DNA of 64,000 nucleotides from Arachnia propionica (GCF_003859805.1 NZ_RQZG01000001.1:1-64000), one strand, 5' to 3'; counted from the first letter of the stretch, positions 34,986 through 45,281 are shown. Numbers and translations: made by a program. The notes: a model not told the origin generated them from the sequence alone.

Positions 34986-36176
34986 TCAGACCTGAAGCCT
35001 GCCCAGCGTGACCGCGAGGCGCAACACGTAGGCCTCACGCGCATCGGTCGGGTTGTAACCTGTCAACTCCTGGATGCGTTTCAGCCGGTACCTCACGGTG
35101 TTGGGATGGATGTACATCGCCCTCGCGGTCGCCTCGGTGGAGGAGCCGGCGTCGAGGAAACCGACACAGGTCTCCAGCAGCTCCTTCGAGGAACGCAGTG
35201 CCTCGAAGACCCCACGGGCCAGGGCACGGCGGGCGTGACCGTCACCGGCCAGGGCACGCTCGGGAAGCAGGTCGGACGACAGGAGGGTGCGGGGTCCCTC
35301 CGGCCAGGCCTTGGCCGCACGGAAGCCGTAGGCGGCCTCGCGGGCCGAGGTGGGGGCACCACCGAGCCCTGCCATGAGTGGCCCGACCACCACCGGCCCG
35401 TCGGCGAAGCAGTACTCGAGCTGTCGCACGAGCGCGCAGGCGGTCTCGGCATCGGTGAGGGGGGCGCCTGCCAGGATGCACACCAGACGTTCCCCCTGGG
35501 TCGCGGCCAGGACGTCCAGCCCCAGTCTCGAGGCCGCCCGGCGCAGGTCCTCCACACGAGGTTCCTCGGGGGCCGAGGCGAGCACGACGACGGTGGGGGC
35601 CTCGGAGTTCCATCCCAGGGTCGAGGCCCGGGAGAACACCGACTCGTCGGCCTCGTCGCGGACGACGGCGTCGATGACGGTGGCCTCGATCCGTGAGTCC
35701 CAGGCTCCTCGGGCCTCCGCGGCCCGGGCGTAGACGGCTGCTGCTGCGAAGGCGATCTCGCGGGAGAAGATGACGATCCCGATCTGGAGCGGCTGTCGGT
35801 CCGCGCGTGGCAGGAGCAACTGGATCTGCTCCTCGACGACATCGGTGGTGGTGCGCACCAGGTCCACCGTCTGCTGGAGCGAGATCCGGCCCGCCATGGC
35901 ACGGGGCGCAGCATCGAAGACCCGCTCCGGGACGAAGTCCTCACCCGAGACCCAGTCGACGAAGCCGTCGATGCCCCCTCTGGCCAGGATGCTGATCCAG
36001 GAGCGGGACTCGGCGTCCAGCTCGGCGAACCAGGCGTGACGGGTCTCGAGGGCGGCGAGCGTGGCGGTGTTCATGGTGGATCGCGCAGCACGCAGGCGTT
36101 TCAGGATTCCGGCCCGGGTGCGGGTCGAGGCGACGGTGGCCGGCAGGGTTCCGGCGCGAGCAGGTGAAACGGACAT
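34986..36176 (-). CDS. fasR: FasR-like PucR-family regulator of fatty-acid synthesis
   Basis: The 396-residue regulator has an N-terminal helical part, a GGDEF-like PucR middle domain (LVCILAGAPLTDAETACALV, VGPLMAGLGGAPTSAREA) and a C-terminal PucR helix-turn-helix (ARAMYIHPNTVRYRLKRIQELTG, about residues 350-375). The position directly before fabD is that of Streptomyces FasR, which activates the fab operon and thereby membrane and secondary lipid synthesis. The same role is likely here. Confidence 0.9.
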   Translation of the reverse strand: MSVSPARAGTLPATVASTRTRAGILKRLRAARSTMNTATLAALETRHAWFAELDAESRSWISILARGGIDGFVDWVSGEDFVPERVFDAAPRAMAGRISLQQTVDLVRTTTDVVEEQIQLLLPRADRQPLQIGIVIFSREIAFAAAAVYARAAEARGAWDSRIEATVIDAVVRDEADESVFSRASTLGWNSEAPTVVVLASAPEEPRVEDLRRAASRLGLDVLAATQGERLVCILAGAPLTDAETACALVRQLEYCFADGPVVVGPLMAGLGGAPTSAREAAYGFRAAKAWPEGPRTLLSSDLLPERALAGDGHARRALARGVFEALRSSKELLETCVGFLDAGSSTEATARAMYIHPNTVRYRLKRIQELTGYNPTDAREAYVLRLAVTLGRLQV

Positions 36177-36210
36177 GGCACCTCTCAGGGTACCGGGGGT
36201 GATCCCGGCG

Positions 36211-37593
36211 TCAGCCGGTCCTCGGCCAACTGGCCTCGATCTCGGCCAGGACCTCGACGCTGGACCGGTCGAGGGCGATCCAGTTGCTCATCCCCTTCGG
36301 GAAGGTCCCGGCCCCGACGGTACTGGGCATCAGGTCCGAGCCGTCGAAGCGGATGACGGTGTTCTCATCGGTCAGCAGCTCGAAGGCCAGCCGGTCGATG
36401 GGGGAGGACAGGTTCTCCGGGTCCAGGTGACGATTGGTCGACACCCATCCGGCCGGTGTGACCCTGGCCTTCTCGTTGCTCCACTCCGGGGAGGTGAGAT
36501 AGGTCTGGAAAGCCCTGACCTCCTCGCGGTCCGAGAAGGCGGCCGCGAACTCCCCGCCGCTGAGCACCGGTCCGGGCTCGACGTCCTGGCCCGGAAGTCG
36601 GAACGCGAAGACGTCGCCGTCCTCGGCGATCCGGGTCCCGCTCGGCCAGTTCGCCTGGTAGAAGGACGCCTGCCGGTGCATGAAGCAGGTTCCCTCCAGG
36701 ACGGGCAACCCCGCGTCCACGAATGGGACGTCAGCCGCGGACTTGACGTTGCCGTGTCCTCCGTTGACGTGGGCCGGGTTCTTGAGGATGGTTGCCACGC
36801 GGTCAAGGGCAGCCACGACCCGGGGGTCGTCGAAGGGCATCTCGTGCGCCACCCAGCTGTCGTACTCCGCCGGGGTGACCGTCCGCAGCATCATGTCCTC
36901 GAGCCAGTCCGTCGCGGGCCAGCCGGTGCTTCCGCCGGACTCCAGACCGACGCACCACGGCTTGGCCTCCGGGTGCTCGGCGGCGATCCGTTCGGTCAGG
37001 GACACCAACTCGTCCCAGGTGGCGGGGACCTCGTAGCCGTTCGCGGTGAACTGTCGCGGGGAGTACCACACCAGGGACTTGGCGCTGGCACCCACCGGCA
37101 CCGCGTAGAGCCTGCCGTCCACCGAGCCGTGCTCCAGCCAGGTGGCGGTGTAGTTCTGCTCCACGTTGACCAGCGCAGGACCCGTGACCTCCATCACCTT
37201 TCCGGGGAAACGCCTGACCAGGGTGTTCAGGAGACCGGGTTGGGGAAGGTAGGCGATGTCCGGGGGGGAACCGGCCTCGATCTTGACGGGAAGCTGTGTC
37301 TCGAACTCCCGGGAACCCTCGTAGTTGATCTTCGCCCCCGTGCATTTCTCGAAGGTGGTGAACGAGTCGATGTGAGGTTGGTCCTCCGGGGCGACGATGG
37401 GGGTGTAGACGGTGACGGCCTTGCCCGTGAGATCACCGTACTCCTCGTAGCCGAGGCACTCGACAGGGGTGGAGGTCGTCGTCGAACCGGGTGAGGGGGC
37501 CGGTCCGTCGTTGCCGGGCACGCAGGCCGACATGGTCGTCAGGCACGCAGCGACCAGGGCGATGGCCACCATTCGTCCGCTGCCACCCGACAT
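36211..37593 (-). CDS. ABC-type sugar-binding lipoprotein (orphan)
   Basis: The 460-residue lipoprotein has a lipobox TMSAC with Cys24, a Thr/Pro/Ser-rich linker, and a type 1 extracellular solute-binding fold (family 1 SBP): EFETQLPVKIEAGSPPDIAYLPQPG, YAVPVGASAKSLVWYSPRQF, PATWDELVSLTERI. The best match by eye is the alpha-glucoside/sugar group. No permease or ATPase gene lies beside it, so it must serve a transporter encoded elsewhere or act as a sensor. About 220 bases with no gene separate it from aceE. Confidence 0.85.
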   Translation of the reverse strand: MSGGSGRMVAIALVAACLTTMSACVPGNDGPAPSPGSTTTSTPVECLGYEEYGDLTGKAVTVYTPIVAPEDQPHIDSFTTFEKCTGAKINYEGSREFETQLPVKIEAGSPPDIAYLPQPGLLNTLVRRFPGKVMEVTGPALVNVEQNYTATWLEHGSVDGRLYAVPVGASAKSLVWYSPRQFTANGYEVPATWDELVSLTERIAAEHPEAKPWCVGLESGGSTGWPATDWLEDMMLRTVTPAEYDSWVAHEMPFDDPRVVAALDRVATILKNPAHVNGGHGNVKSAADVPFVDAGLPVLEGTCFMHRQASFYQANWPSGTRIAEDGDVFAFRLPGQDVEPGPVLSGGEFAAAFSDREEVRAFQTYLTSPEWSNEKARVTPAGWVSTNRHLDPENLSSPIDRLAFELLTDENTVIRFDGSDLMPSTVGAGTFPKGMSNWIALDRSSVEVLAEIEASWPRTG

Positions 37594-37676
37594 CAGTCAC
37601 CTCATCCCTTATCCCTTGAGCCGGAACCCGCATCGTCACCGTTCATCACACCCGAGACGGATCGGGCCCGGCAAGC

Positions 37677-37696
37677 CGATCCGGTCACGATCCGGT
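37677..37696. repeat. Tandem CGATCCGGT repeats upstream of aceE
   Basis: CGATCCGGT occurs at 37677-37685 and 37688-37696, 11 bases apart, with a related CATCCGGTG at about 37710. The spacing of one helical turn suggests a regulator site. The rest of 37594-37814 holds no gene. Confidence 0.45.
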
Positions 37697-37814
37697 AACG
37701 ATTCGTCCCCATCCGGTGGCGAGGATTCGGGAACCAGGTGCCGGACAGTGTTGCCGAGGGCGTGTGCAGGGTATGTTTGATCCACCTGTGCTCAACTTCG
37801 ACGAGAGGACTCAT

Positions 37815-40577
37815 GTGAGCATCAACGACGAGGCGGGGCCCATCCTCAACGGGCTGCCGACGAACCTCCCCGACACGGACCCGGGCGAGACCGCGGAGTG
37901 GCTCGAATCTCTCGATGGGGTCATCGAGCACGGTGGACGCAACCGGGCCCGTTACGTCATGCTGAAGCTCTTGGAGCGTGCCCGCGAACTCCATGTCGGT
38001 GTGCCGTCGCTGACCGGTACCGACTACGTCAACACGATCCCCGCCGACAAGGAACCCGAGTATCCCGGTGACGAGGATCTCGAGCGACAGGTCCGCCGTC
38101 TCCTGCGCTGGAACGCCGCCGTCACGGTGCACCGTGCGCAACGACCGGGGATCGGTGTCGGCGGGCACATCTCGTCCTACGCCTCCTCGGCGACGCTCTA
38201 CGAGGTCGGGTTCAACCACTTCTTCCGGGGCAAGGACCATCCGGGAGGTGGAGATCAGATCTTCTTCCAGGGGCACGCCTCACCCGGCATGTACGCCCGG
38301 GCCTTCCTCGAGGGTCGGCTGCAGGAGGTGGACCTGGACGGCTTCCGTCAGGAACACAGCCACATCGTCGACGGCAGGGTCCGTGCGCTGCCGTCCTACC
38401 CGCACCCGCACCAGATGCCGGACTTCTGGGAGTTCCCGACCGTGTCGATGGGGATCGGCCCCATGAACGCGATCTACCAGGCGCAGTTCAACCGCTACCT
38501 GCACAACCGCGGCATCAAGGACACCTCCGACCAGCGGGTGTGGGCCTTCCTCGGCGACGGTGAGATGGACGAGCCCGAGTCCCGAGGTCTGCTGCAGCTG
38601 GCCGCGAACGAGGAACTGGACAACCTCACCTTCGTGGTCAACTGCAACCTCCAACGTCTCGACGGCCCGGTGCGCGGCAACGGCAAGATCGTCCAGGAGC
38701 TGGAGGCGTTCTTCCGGGGGGCCGGGTGGAACGTCATCAAGGTGATCTGGGGACGTGGCTGGGACCCGCTGCTCGCCGACGACAGCGACGGTGCGCTCGT
38801 GAACCTCATGAACACCACCACGGACGGGGACTACCAGACCTTCAAGGCCAACGACGGGGCCTACGTGCGGCAGCACTTCTTCGGACGTGACCCGCGCACG
38901 GCCGCGATGGTCAAGGACTGGAGTGACGACCAGATCTGGGCACTGACCCGTGGCGGTCACGACTTCCACAAGGTCTACGCCGCCTACAAGGCCGCCACCG
39001 AGTTCACCGGTGCCCCCACCGTGATCCTCGCCCACACCATCAAGGGCTACTTCCTGGGGCGCCACTTCGCGGGACGCAATGCCACGCACCAGATGAAGAA
39101 GATGGCGTTGGAGGACCTCAAGTCGCTGCGGGACCGCGTCCACCTGCCGATCTCGGATGAGGTCCTCGAGGCTGATCCGTACCGCCCGCCCTACTTCCGG
39201 CCCGCCGAGGACGACCCACGTATGCAGTACCTGCAGTCGCGTCGTCGTGAACTGGGGGGCTACCTGCCGGAACGTCGGGGCGACCGGAAGTTCATCTCCC
39301 TGCCGGGGGACAAGGCCTACGAGTCGATCCGGAAGGGTTCCGGCAAGCAGGCCGTGGCCACGACCATGGCCTTCGTCCGGTTGCTCAAGGACCTGATGCG
39401 GGACAAGGAGTTCGCGCCGCGGGTGGTCCCGATCATCCCGGACGAGGCCCGGACCTTCGGCATGGACGCCTTCTTCCCGACCATCAAGATCTACAACCCC
39501 CACGGTCAGAACTACACCCCGGTGGACGCGGACCTGTTCCTCAGCTACCGCGAGGCGGTCAAGGGACAGATCCTTCACACCGGTATCAACGAGGCCGGGT
39601 CGGTCGCGGCCTTCACCGCTGCCGGGAGCTCCTACGCCACCCACGGCGAACCGATGGTGCCGATCTACGTCTTCTACTCGATGTTCGGTTTCCAGCGCAC
39701 GGGTGACTCCATCTGGGCGGCGGCCGACCAGCTGACCCGTGGTTTCATCATCGGGGCCACGGCGGGACGCACCACCCTGACCGGTGAGGGCACCCAGCAC
39801 ATGGACGGCCACTCGCCGATCCTGGCCTCCACCAACTCCGCCGTGGTCACCTACGACCCCGCCTACGGGTACGAGATGGCGCACATCGTGCGGGAGGGAC
39901 TGCGCCGGATGTACGGCGAGAAGCCCGAGAACGTCATGTACTACCTGACGGTCTACAACGAGCCCTATCCGCAACCCGCAGAGCCCGAGGGAGTCGACGT
40001 CGAGGGCATCCTGAAGGGCATGTACCTGCTTCGTCCCGGCTCCACCGAGGGTGTGGGTGAGGATGCGCGTCGAGCCCAGATCCTGGCCTCCGGGGTCGGG
40101 GTGAACTGGGCCTTGGAGGCCCAGGAGTTGCTCAAGCGTGATCACGGCGTGGTCGCCGACGTGTGGTCGGTGACCTCATGGGGTGAGATGGCGCGGGAGG
40201 GACGCCTCAAGGACCGGGCCCGGTTCGACGACCCGTTCGGTGAACACGAGCCCACCTGGGTGGAGCGGAAGCTCTCGGACACCCGCGGCCCCATCGTTGC
40301 CGTGAGTGACTACATGCACGCCGTTCCCGACCAGATCCGCCCCTGGGTGCCGCGCGGGTACACCACGCTCGGTGCCGACGGGTTCGGATTCTCCGACACA
40401 CGGGCCGCGGCCCGTCGCCACTACAGGATTGATGGCCCGTCGATCGCGGTCGCCGTGCTGCAGCGTCTCGCCCACGACGGTGAGGTGCCGCAGGAGTGGG
40501 CCACCGAGGCGGCAGCCAGCTATCGGCTCGACGACGTCACAGCCGGGACCTCCGGCAAGGCCGGCGACGACGAGTGA
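37815..40577 (+). CDS. aceE: Pyruvate dehydrogenase E1 component, homodimeric type
   Basis: The 920-residue thiamine diphosphate enzyme decarboxylates pyruvate and passes the acetyl group to E2. The ThDP motif [10 protein letters not shown]...VNCN is intact, and conserved [25 protein letters not shown] and [11 protein letters not shown] blocks are present. GTG 37815, with GAGAGGA upstream, is chosen as start; longer forms run back to 37716 without homology. It is monocistronic or followed weakly by the DUF3052 gene, since a hairpin lies between them. Confidence 0.96.
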   Translation: MSINDEAGPILNGLPTNLPDTDPGETAEWLESLDGVIEHGGRNRARYVMLKLLERARELHVGVPSLTGTDYVNTIPADKEPEYPGDEDLERQVRRLLRWNAAVTVHRAQRPGIGVGGHISSYASSATLYEVGFNHFFRGKDHPGGGDQIFFQGHASPGMYARAFLEGRLQEVDLDGFRQEHSHIVDGRVRALPSYPHPHQMPDFWEFPTVSMGIGPMNAIYQAQFNRYLHNRGIKDTSDQRVWAFLGDGEMDEPESRGLLQLAANEELDNLTFVVNCNLQRLDGPVRGNGKIVQELEAFFRGAGWNVIKVIWGRGWDPLLADDSDGALVNLMNTTTDGDYQTFKANDGAYVRQHFFGRDPRTAAMVKDWSDDQIWALTRGGHDFHKVYAAYKAATEFTGAPTVILAHTIKGYFLGRHFAGRNATHQMKKMALEDLKSLRDRVHLPISDEVLEADPYRPPYFRPAEDDPRMQYLQSRRRELGGYLPERRGDRKFISLPGDKAYESIRKGSGKQAVATTMAFVRLLKDLMRDKEFAPRVVPIIPDEARTFGMDAFFPTIKIYNPHGQNYTPVDADLFLSYREAVKGQILHTGINEAGSVAAFTAAGSSYATHGEPMVPIYVFYSMFGFQRTGDSIWAAADQLTRGFIIGATAGRTTLTGEGTQHMDGHSPILASTNSAVVTYDPAYGYEMAHIVREGLRRMYGEKPENVMYYLTVYNEPYPQPAEPEGVDVEGILKGMYLLRPGSTEGVGEDARRAQILASGVGVNWALEAQELLKRDHGVVADVWSVTSWGEMAREGRLKDRARFDDPFGEHEPTWVERKLSDTRGPIVAVSDYMHAVPDQIRPWVPRGYTTLGADGFGFSDTRAAARRHYRIDGPSIAVAVLQRLAHDGEVPQEWATEAAASYRLDDVTAGTSGKAGDDE

Positions 40578-40601
40578 TCGGGAGCGGTCCGCTGTGAAAA
40601 G

Positions 40602-40632
40602 GATCACCCGGGTGCACAGCACCCGGGTGATC
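40602..40632 (+). terminator. Terminator after aceE
   Basis: GATCACCCGGGTGC-ACA-GCACCCGGGTGATC is a perfect 14-bp stem, 25 bases after the aceE stop. There is no long T run. Confidence 0.7.
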
Positions 40633-40676
40633 TGGCACTCTAGGAGCGTGGCACCGATGATGCAAAGGGAAGTCCC

Positions 40677-41084
40677 GTGAGCGCCGCGAGTGAAGCCGAC
40701 GTGCTCGGACTTCGTCCGGGAATGCTCGTCCAGGAGCTGGGCTGGGATGAGGACACCGACGCGACGCTGCGTGAGACGATCATGGACGCGATCGACGCGG
40801 ACATGGTCGAGGAGGCGATCGAGGCCGTCGACGTGGTGATCCTGTGGTGGCGTGAGGACGACGGCGACGTCGCGGACGGACTCGTGGACGCGATGACCGA
40901 TCTGACCGGCACCGGATGGATCTGGCTGCTCACCCCGAAGGTGGGACGGCCCGGTTACGTCGGGCCCAGTGACATCTCCGAAGGCGTCACCACGGCAGGT
41001 CTGGCCCTCACCAGTCAGGCCAATGTCAGCACCCAGTGGCAGGCCCACAAGGTGGTGCGCCCCAAGGCGGGAACCCGCCGCTGA
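40677..41084 (+). CDS. DUF3052 family protein
   Basis: The 135-residue acidic protein matches actinobacterial DUF3052: LGLRPGMLVQELGWDEDTD, VDVVILWWREDDGDV and GRPGYVGPSDISEGVTTAGL. The same family is next to aceE in mycobacteria (Rv2239c beside Rv2241), so the linkage is conserved. The function is unknown. GTG 40677 has AAAGGGA upstream. Confidence 0.87.
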   Translation: MSAASEADVLGLRPGMLVQELGWDEDTDATLRETIMDAIDADMVEEAIEAVDVVILWWREDDGDVADGLVDAMTDLTGTGWIWLLTPKVGRPGYVGPSDISEGVTTAGLALTSQANVSTQWQAHKVVRPKAGTRR

Positions 41085-41109
41085 GACCACGAGCATGAGG
41101 GAGGACCCC

Positions 41110-43323
41110 ATGACCATGACCACACGTATCGGCGTCCTCACCTCGGGGGGTGACGCCCAGGGCATGAATGCGGCGGTGCGTGCCATCGTGCGTGCCGCGA
41201 TCAAGCAGGGCGCAGAGGTGTTCGCCATCCGGGAGGGATGGCAGGGTGCGGTCCTCGGTGGGGAGCACATCCGACAGCTCGGGTGGAAGGACGTCTCCGG
41301 GATCCTCAACAAGGGAGGCACCGTCATCGGGACCGCCCGGTGCCTGGAGTTCCGGGAGCGTGACGGCCGCAGGCAGGCGGTCCGCAACCTGGTGGAGGCC
41401 GGGATCGACCGACTCATCGTCATCGGTGGTGACGGTTCACTGAGCGGCACCAGACAGCTCCGGCTGGAATGGGCGGAACTGCTGGACGAGCTGGTCGAAC
41501 GCGGTGAGGTCCCACGTGAGGTCGCCGACCGACATCCCGTGCTGAACATCGCAGGGTTGGTCGGCTCCATCGACAACGACATGATCGGTACCGACATGAC
41601 GATCGGAACCGACAGTGCCCTGCACCGCATCACGGAGGCCATCGATGCGATCAGCGCCACCGCGGAGTCCCACCAGCGGACCTTCATCATCGAGGTGATG
41701 GGGCGCAACTGCGGCTATCTCGCCCTGATGAGTGCCATCGCGGGAGGGGCCGACTACACCTTCCTGCCGGAGTCGCCGCCACGTGACGGCTGGGAGGACC
41801 GGATGGCCGAGGTGCTCGAACGAGGTCGTGAGGCCGGCCGTCGGGACTCGATCATCATCGTGGCGGAGGGTGCCGCGGATCGTCAGGGCGAACCCATCAC
41901 CGTCCACAGGGTGCAGCAGGCCCTCAAGGACCGCACGGGTGAGGAGGCCCGGATCACGATCCTCGGACACGTGCAGCGCGGCGGGACACCATCAGCCTAT
42001 GACAGGTGGATGGCCACCGCATGTGGGGTGCGGGCGGTCGACGAGGTGCTCAGGGCGGACGCCGACTCGGAGCCGGTGCTCGTCGGCATGAAGGAGGACG
42101 CCCTCCACACGGTCCCCCTGCTCGAGGCGGTGGAGGCGACCCGGGAGATCGCGGAGCACATCGAGCAGGGCGACTACCAGGCGGCGATCGAGGCCCGAGG
42201 GGCCGGTTTCATGATGATGATCGACATCTACCGGACCCTCACGGAGGCCCGCCCGGTGGATGCGGACCCATCGGGCAAACGGATCGCGATCATGTACTCC
42301 GGTGCGTTGGCACCGGGAATGAACCAACTGGCGCGGGTCGCCGTGCGGACCGGCCTGCACCGGGGGCATCACATGCTCGCGGTGCGTGGTGGTGTCCCCG
42401 GTCTGATCGAGGGGCAGTTCGAGGAGATCCACTGGGCCGATGTGGAGGGCATGGCGAACACGGGTGGAGCGAATTTCGGCACCCGACGCTACGTGCCGAG
42501 TGAGACGGAGCTCTACTCGATGGCCCGCCAGCTGGAGGACCACCGGATCGATGCCCTCGTGGTGATGGGCGGCTTCCACGCCTACGCGACGGTCGACCTG
42601 ATGGAGCGGGAGCGTCGCCGCTATCCCGCGTTCAACATCCCGATCGCGTTGGTGCCCGCCAGCATCGACAACAACCTGCCGGGCTGGATGATGGCGGTGG
42701 GGGCCGACACCGCGCTGGGCACGATCGTCGACAGCATCGACATGGTGCGGATGTCCGCCTCCGCGAGCGAACGGGCCTTCATCGTGGAGACGATGGGACG
42801 TGACTGCGGCTTCCTGCCGCTGGTGGGTGGCCTGGCCGGTGGGGCCGAGAAGGCCTACCTGCCCGAGACCGGCATCACGCTGGCCGAACTCGAGGAGGAC
42901 ATCGCGGCCCTCAACGACGCCTTCGACACGGGACGCAGCTTCTACCTCGCGGTCACCGGCGAGGAGGCGAGCAGTCACTACACCTCGGACGTGCTGGCGA
43001 AGTTGTACGAGGCGGAGGGGCAGGACCGGTTCTCCGTGCGCAAGTTCGTGGTCGGGCACATCCAGCAGGGGGGGACCCCCTCCCCGTTCGATCGGATCAA
43101 CGCGACCCGGCTCGCCTGGAACGCTGTTGCGAACCTGGAGCAACAACTGTCGGACGGGCGAGCCGAGTACGTGGCGGCCGATGCCTTGACGGAGGGATTC
43201 TTCGCCCCACTGCGGGACGTGATCATCGACATGGACTGGGACAACAAGCGCCCCAGGACCCAGTGGTGGCGTCGACTCCGCGAGCCCTTCGACATCCTCA
43301 GTCGTCGTCCCGGGCAGGAGTGA
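41110..43323 (+). CDS. Two-domain (eukaryote-like) 6-phosphofructokinase
   Basis: The 737-residue protein is two phosphofructokinase domains in tandem. The N-terminal half keeps the catalytic set: GGDAQGMN, GGDGS at 106-110 and SIDND at 153-157. Gly in GGDG and before SIDND point to ATP, not pyrophosphate. The C-terminal half has GGFHA in place of GGDGS and SIDNN in place of SIDND, so it has probably turned regulatory, as in eukaryotic enzymes. It phosphorylates fructose 6-phosphate in glycolysis. ATG 41110 follows GGGAGGA. Confidence 0.92.
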   Translation: MTMTTRIGVLTSGGDAQGMNAAVRAIVRAAIKQGAEVFAIREGWQGAVLGGEHIRQLGWKDVSGILNKGGTVIGTARCLEFRERDGRRQAVRNLVEAGIDRLIVIGGDGSLSGTRQLRLEWAELLDELVERGEVPREVADRHPVLNIAGLVGSIDNDMIGTDMTIGTDSALHRITEAIDAISATAESHQRTFIIEVMGRNCGYLALMSAIAGGADYTFLPESPPRDGWEDRMAEVLERGREAGRRDSIIIVAEGAADRQGEPITVHRVQQALKDRTGEEARITILGHVQRGGTPSAYDRWMATACGVRAVDEVLRADADSEPVLVGMKEDALHTVPLLEAVEATREIAEHIEQGDYQAAIEARGAGFMMMIDIYRTLTEARPVDADPSGKRIAIMYSGALAPGMNQLARVAVRTGLHRGHHMLAVRGGVPGLIEGQFEEIHWADVEGMANTGGANFGTRRYVPSETELYSMARQLEDHRIDALVVMGGFHAYATVDLMERERRRYPAFNIPIALVPASIDNNLPGWMMAVGADTALGTIVDSIDMVRMSASASERAFIVETMGRDCGFLPLVGGLAGGAEKAYLPETGITLAELEEDIAALNDAFDTGRSFYLAVTGEEASSHYTSDVLAKLYEAEGQDRFSVRKFVVGHIQQGGTPSPFDRINATRLAWNAVANLEQQLSDGRAEYVAADALTEGFFAPLRDVIIDMDWDNKRPRTQWWRRLREPFDILSRRPGQE

Positions 43324-43329
43324 GGCCGC

Positions 43330-44259
43330 TCAGCACAGTGGCAGGGTGACCTGGAAGTTGCGTCCTGCGGCGCAGTTCATCGCAGCCAGGTCACCACGGG
43401 CCCTCTCGCTCTCCGGGCTGTGCTCGAGGGAGTCCGGGATCATGCTGCGCAGTGACAGCAGGTGGCCGTCGCTGATCCGCAGCACCACGGTGAAGGTGAC
43501 CGTGACGGCCACCCCGTCCCCGGCGCGGGTCCCGTGGAAGCCACAGGTGATCCCGGAACCCTGGGCAGGATCGATGCCGATCCCGAGTGTCGGAGTCGAG
43601 GTGACATCCGTGAATGACTCCTGCTGGGCGGTCGACAGTGTTTCGCAGGCCTCCGCGACATCGCCCTGGACCTCGGCGATGGTGGCCACCTGCAGCCGCA
43701 CGTCCGTCTCGGCGTGGCTGAGCCGGATCACACGGCGGTCGTTCTCGATGGACTCGTCGCCGTAGAGCCGCCAGCCCGGTGGCGCTGTGAGACTGGTGTC
43801 GTTGACCTGGAGTTCACCGATGGCCTCCGGGGCACCCTCGGTGTTCTCCGGGTCGGGTGAAGGGGTCGGGGAGGTCGGCTCACCGAGTGTGCCGGTGGCC
43901 TCGTCGGTCGTCAGGATGGGGGAGGGAACGGCACGGTGCCTGATGACGAGGAACCAGCTCGCCACGCCGACGGCGATCACCAGCAGACCGGCCGCCAGGA
44001 TCAGCAGCCATCGGCGATGAGGGTGGCTGCCGCTCGGTGCTGACGGTGGGTCCGTGACCGGTGTGGGTCGGCTGGTGGGCCGTGGGACGGGGTCCTCCTC
44101 GGCAGGAGCGAACCGTCGCCCTGCCCGATTGGGTGGCTGCTCCTCCTCGGGCTCGGGAAGTGCCCGCCGTCCGCTGTGTGCCGGGGGGACGGGGAGCTGA
44201 TCCTCCGACGCAGGGGCTGCACCACGTCGGGGAACCGCATGCGACCACTCGTCGGCCAT
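43330..44259 (-). CDS. Hypothetical single-span membrane protein with exported domain
   Basis: I do not recognise the family. The 309-residue protein has a Pro/Arg-rich disordered N-terminus of 80 residues, one helix at 83-106, a Thr/Pro-rich linker and a C-terminal domain of about 160 residues outside the cell. That domain has four cysteines (EACETLS, ITCGFHG, MNCAAG, LPLC), enough for two disulfides, and an amphipathic start APPGWRLYGD. ATG 44259 has AAAGGAG upstream. It converges on the phosphofructokinase gene with only six bases between the stops. Confidence 0.75.
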   Translation of the reverse strand: MADEWSHAVPRRGAAPASEDQLPVPPAHSGRRALPEPEEEQPPNRAGRRFAPAEEDPVPRPTSRPTPVTDPPSAPSGSHPHRRWLLILAAGLLVIAVGVASWFLVIRHRAVPSPILTTDEATGTLGEPTSPTPSPDPENTEGAPEAIGELQVNDTSLTAPPGWRLYGDESIENDRRVIRLSHAETDVRLQVATIAEVQGDVAEACETLSTAQQESFTDVTSTPTLGIGIDPAQGSGITCGFHGTRAGDGVAVTVTFTVVLRISDGHLLSLRSMIPDSLEHSPESERARGDLAAMNCAAGRNFQVTLPLC

Positions 44260-44328
44260 CAAGCTCCTTTCCACCGCTCTTCGGCGCACAAGTCTAGGGC
44301 GTGTCGGGCCGAAGTCATGCCGGATCGA

Positions 44329-45180
44329 TCACAGCAGTTCGCACAGGACGTGCCCGGCCCGCTGCTCGGTGAGGAAACCGGTGACCGCGCTCCGGAAGGC
44401 CGAGGGTTGCTCCACCCAGGGGTAGTGCCCGGACTCGTCGATGACGACGACCTCGGCCCGTGGCAGCACGGCGGCAAGCGACCGGGCGGCGGAGGGGGTG
44501 AGGGTCGGATCCTTCTCCCCGGCGAGGATGAGGGTGGGGGCTGGCAGGTTCTGCAGGGCCTCCCGGAGGTCGACGGGGCCGGGAGCGAAGAACTGGGCGG
44601 CGGCCTCAGGGTTCCATTGGCCGATCCGGGAGTGCGCCGAGGTGGTGTCGTCCCAGCGTGCGTAGAAGGCCGGGGCCACGGCGTGCTGCCACGCGTGGTG
44701 GGCAGTCGCGTCGTGCAGGTCCGGGGGGTGTTCGAGGGTCCGCAGGGCTTCTCGGAACGCCTCGTCGTCCCGTTCGGCGATGATCGCCTCGATGTCGGTG
44801 TCGATCTCCAGCATCGGGGGAGGGGTGATGAGCACCAGCTGCTCCACGAGTCCCGGGTGCCCGCTGGCCAGTGCGACGGCGATGCGGCATCCGGCGGAAT
44901 GTGCGATCACCGTGACGGGGGTGTCCAGGGTGCTGGCGAGTTCCGCCATGTCCTCGGCCTGGGCCCACCATGTGGCGCGGGACGAGTCGACCGGCTGCGG
45001 GGTGTCACCGACCCCACGCAGTTCGGGCACCACCAGGTGGAGGTCCTGGGTGAGGCCGGCCAGGTCCTGGAGGTAGGACGGGTGCCGCGCTGGGCCACCG
45101 GCGATCACCAGGGCAGGAGGCCCTGCGCCCATGACATGGTGGGCCAAGGGCAGGGAATCACTCAGCACGATGGCAGGCAT
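44329..45180 (-). CDS. Alpha/beta hydrolase
   Basis: The 283-residue hydrolase has the fold's order: ALVIAGGPARHPSY, VVPELRGVGDTP, nucleophile Ser95 in IAHSAGCR, acid in AGEKDPTLT and His in ESGHYPWVEQP. The pattern resembles proline iminopeptidase and related small-molecule hydrolases; the substrate is unknown. It lies between a tRNA-Val gene and the exported-domain protein, on the same strand as both. Confidence 0.88.
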   Translation of the reverse strand: MPAIVLSDSLPLAHHVMGAGPPALVIAGGPARHPSYLQDLAGLTQDLHLVVPELRGVGDTPQPVDSSRATWWAQAEDMAELASTLDTPVTVIAHSAGCRIAVALASGHPGLVEQLVLITPPPMLEIDTDIEAIIAERDDEAFREALRTLEHPPDLHDATAHHAWQHAVAPAFYARWDDTTSAHSRIGQWNPEAAAQFFAPGPVDLREALQNLPAPTLILAGEKDPTLTPSAARSLAAVLPRAEVVVIDESGHYPWVEQPSAFRSAVTGFLTEQRAGHVLCELL

Positions 45181-45205
45181 GTCTCCACCATACGCCGTCC
45201 CCGGG

Positions 45206-45279
45206 TGGGCGCAGAGGGACTTGAACCCCCGACTCCCTGCTTGTAAGGCAGGTGCTCTGACCACCTGAGCTATGCGCCC
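45206..45279 (-). tRNA. tRNA-Val (TAC)
   Basis: The minus strand gives acceptor GGGCGCA/TGCGCCC, D arm TAGCTCAGG...GAGC, anticodon stem CCTGC/GCAGG with loop CTTACAA (anticodon TAC, reading GTA), and T arm GGGGG TTCAAGT CCCTC with one weak pair. The discriminator is A and CCA is not encoded. Confidence 0.95.
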
Positions 45280-45281
45280 TC

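Noticed and set aside
40969-41109. Longer N-terminus for the phosphofructokinase
   Set aside because: The extra 47 codons overlap the DUF3052 gene in another frame and are not enzyme-like; ATG 41110 has a good ribosome site and begins just before the first strand.
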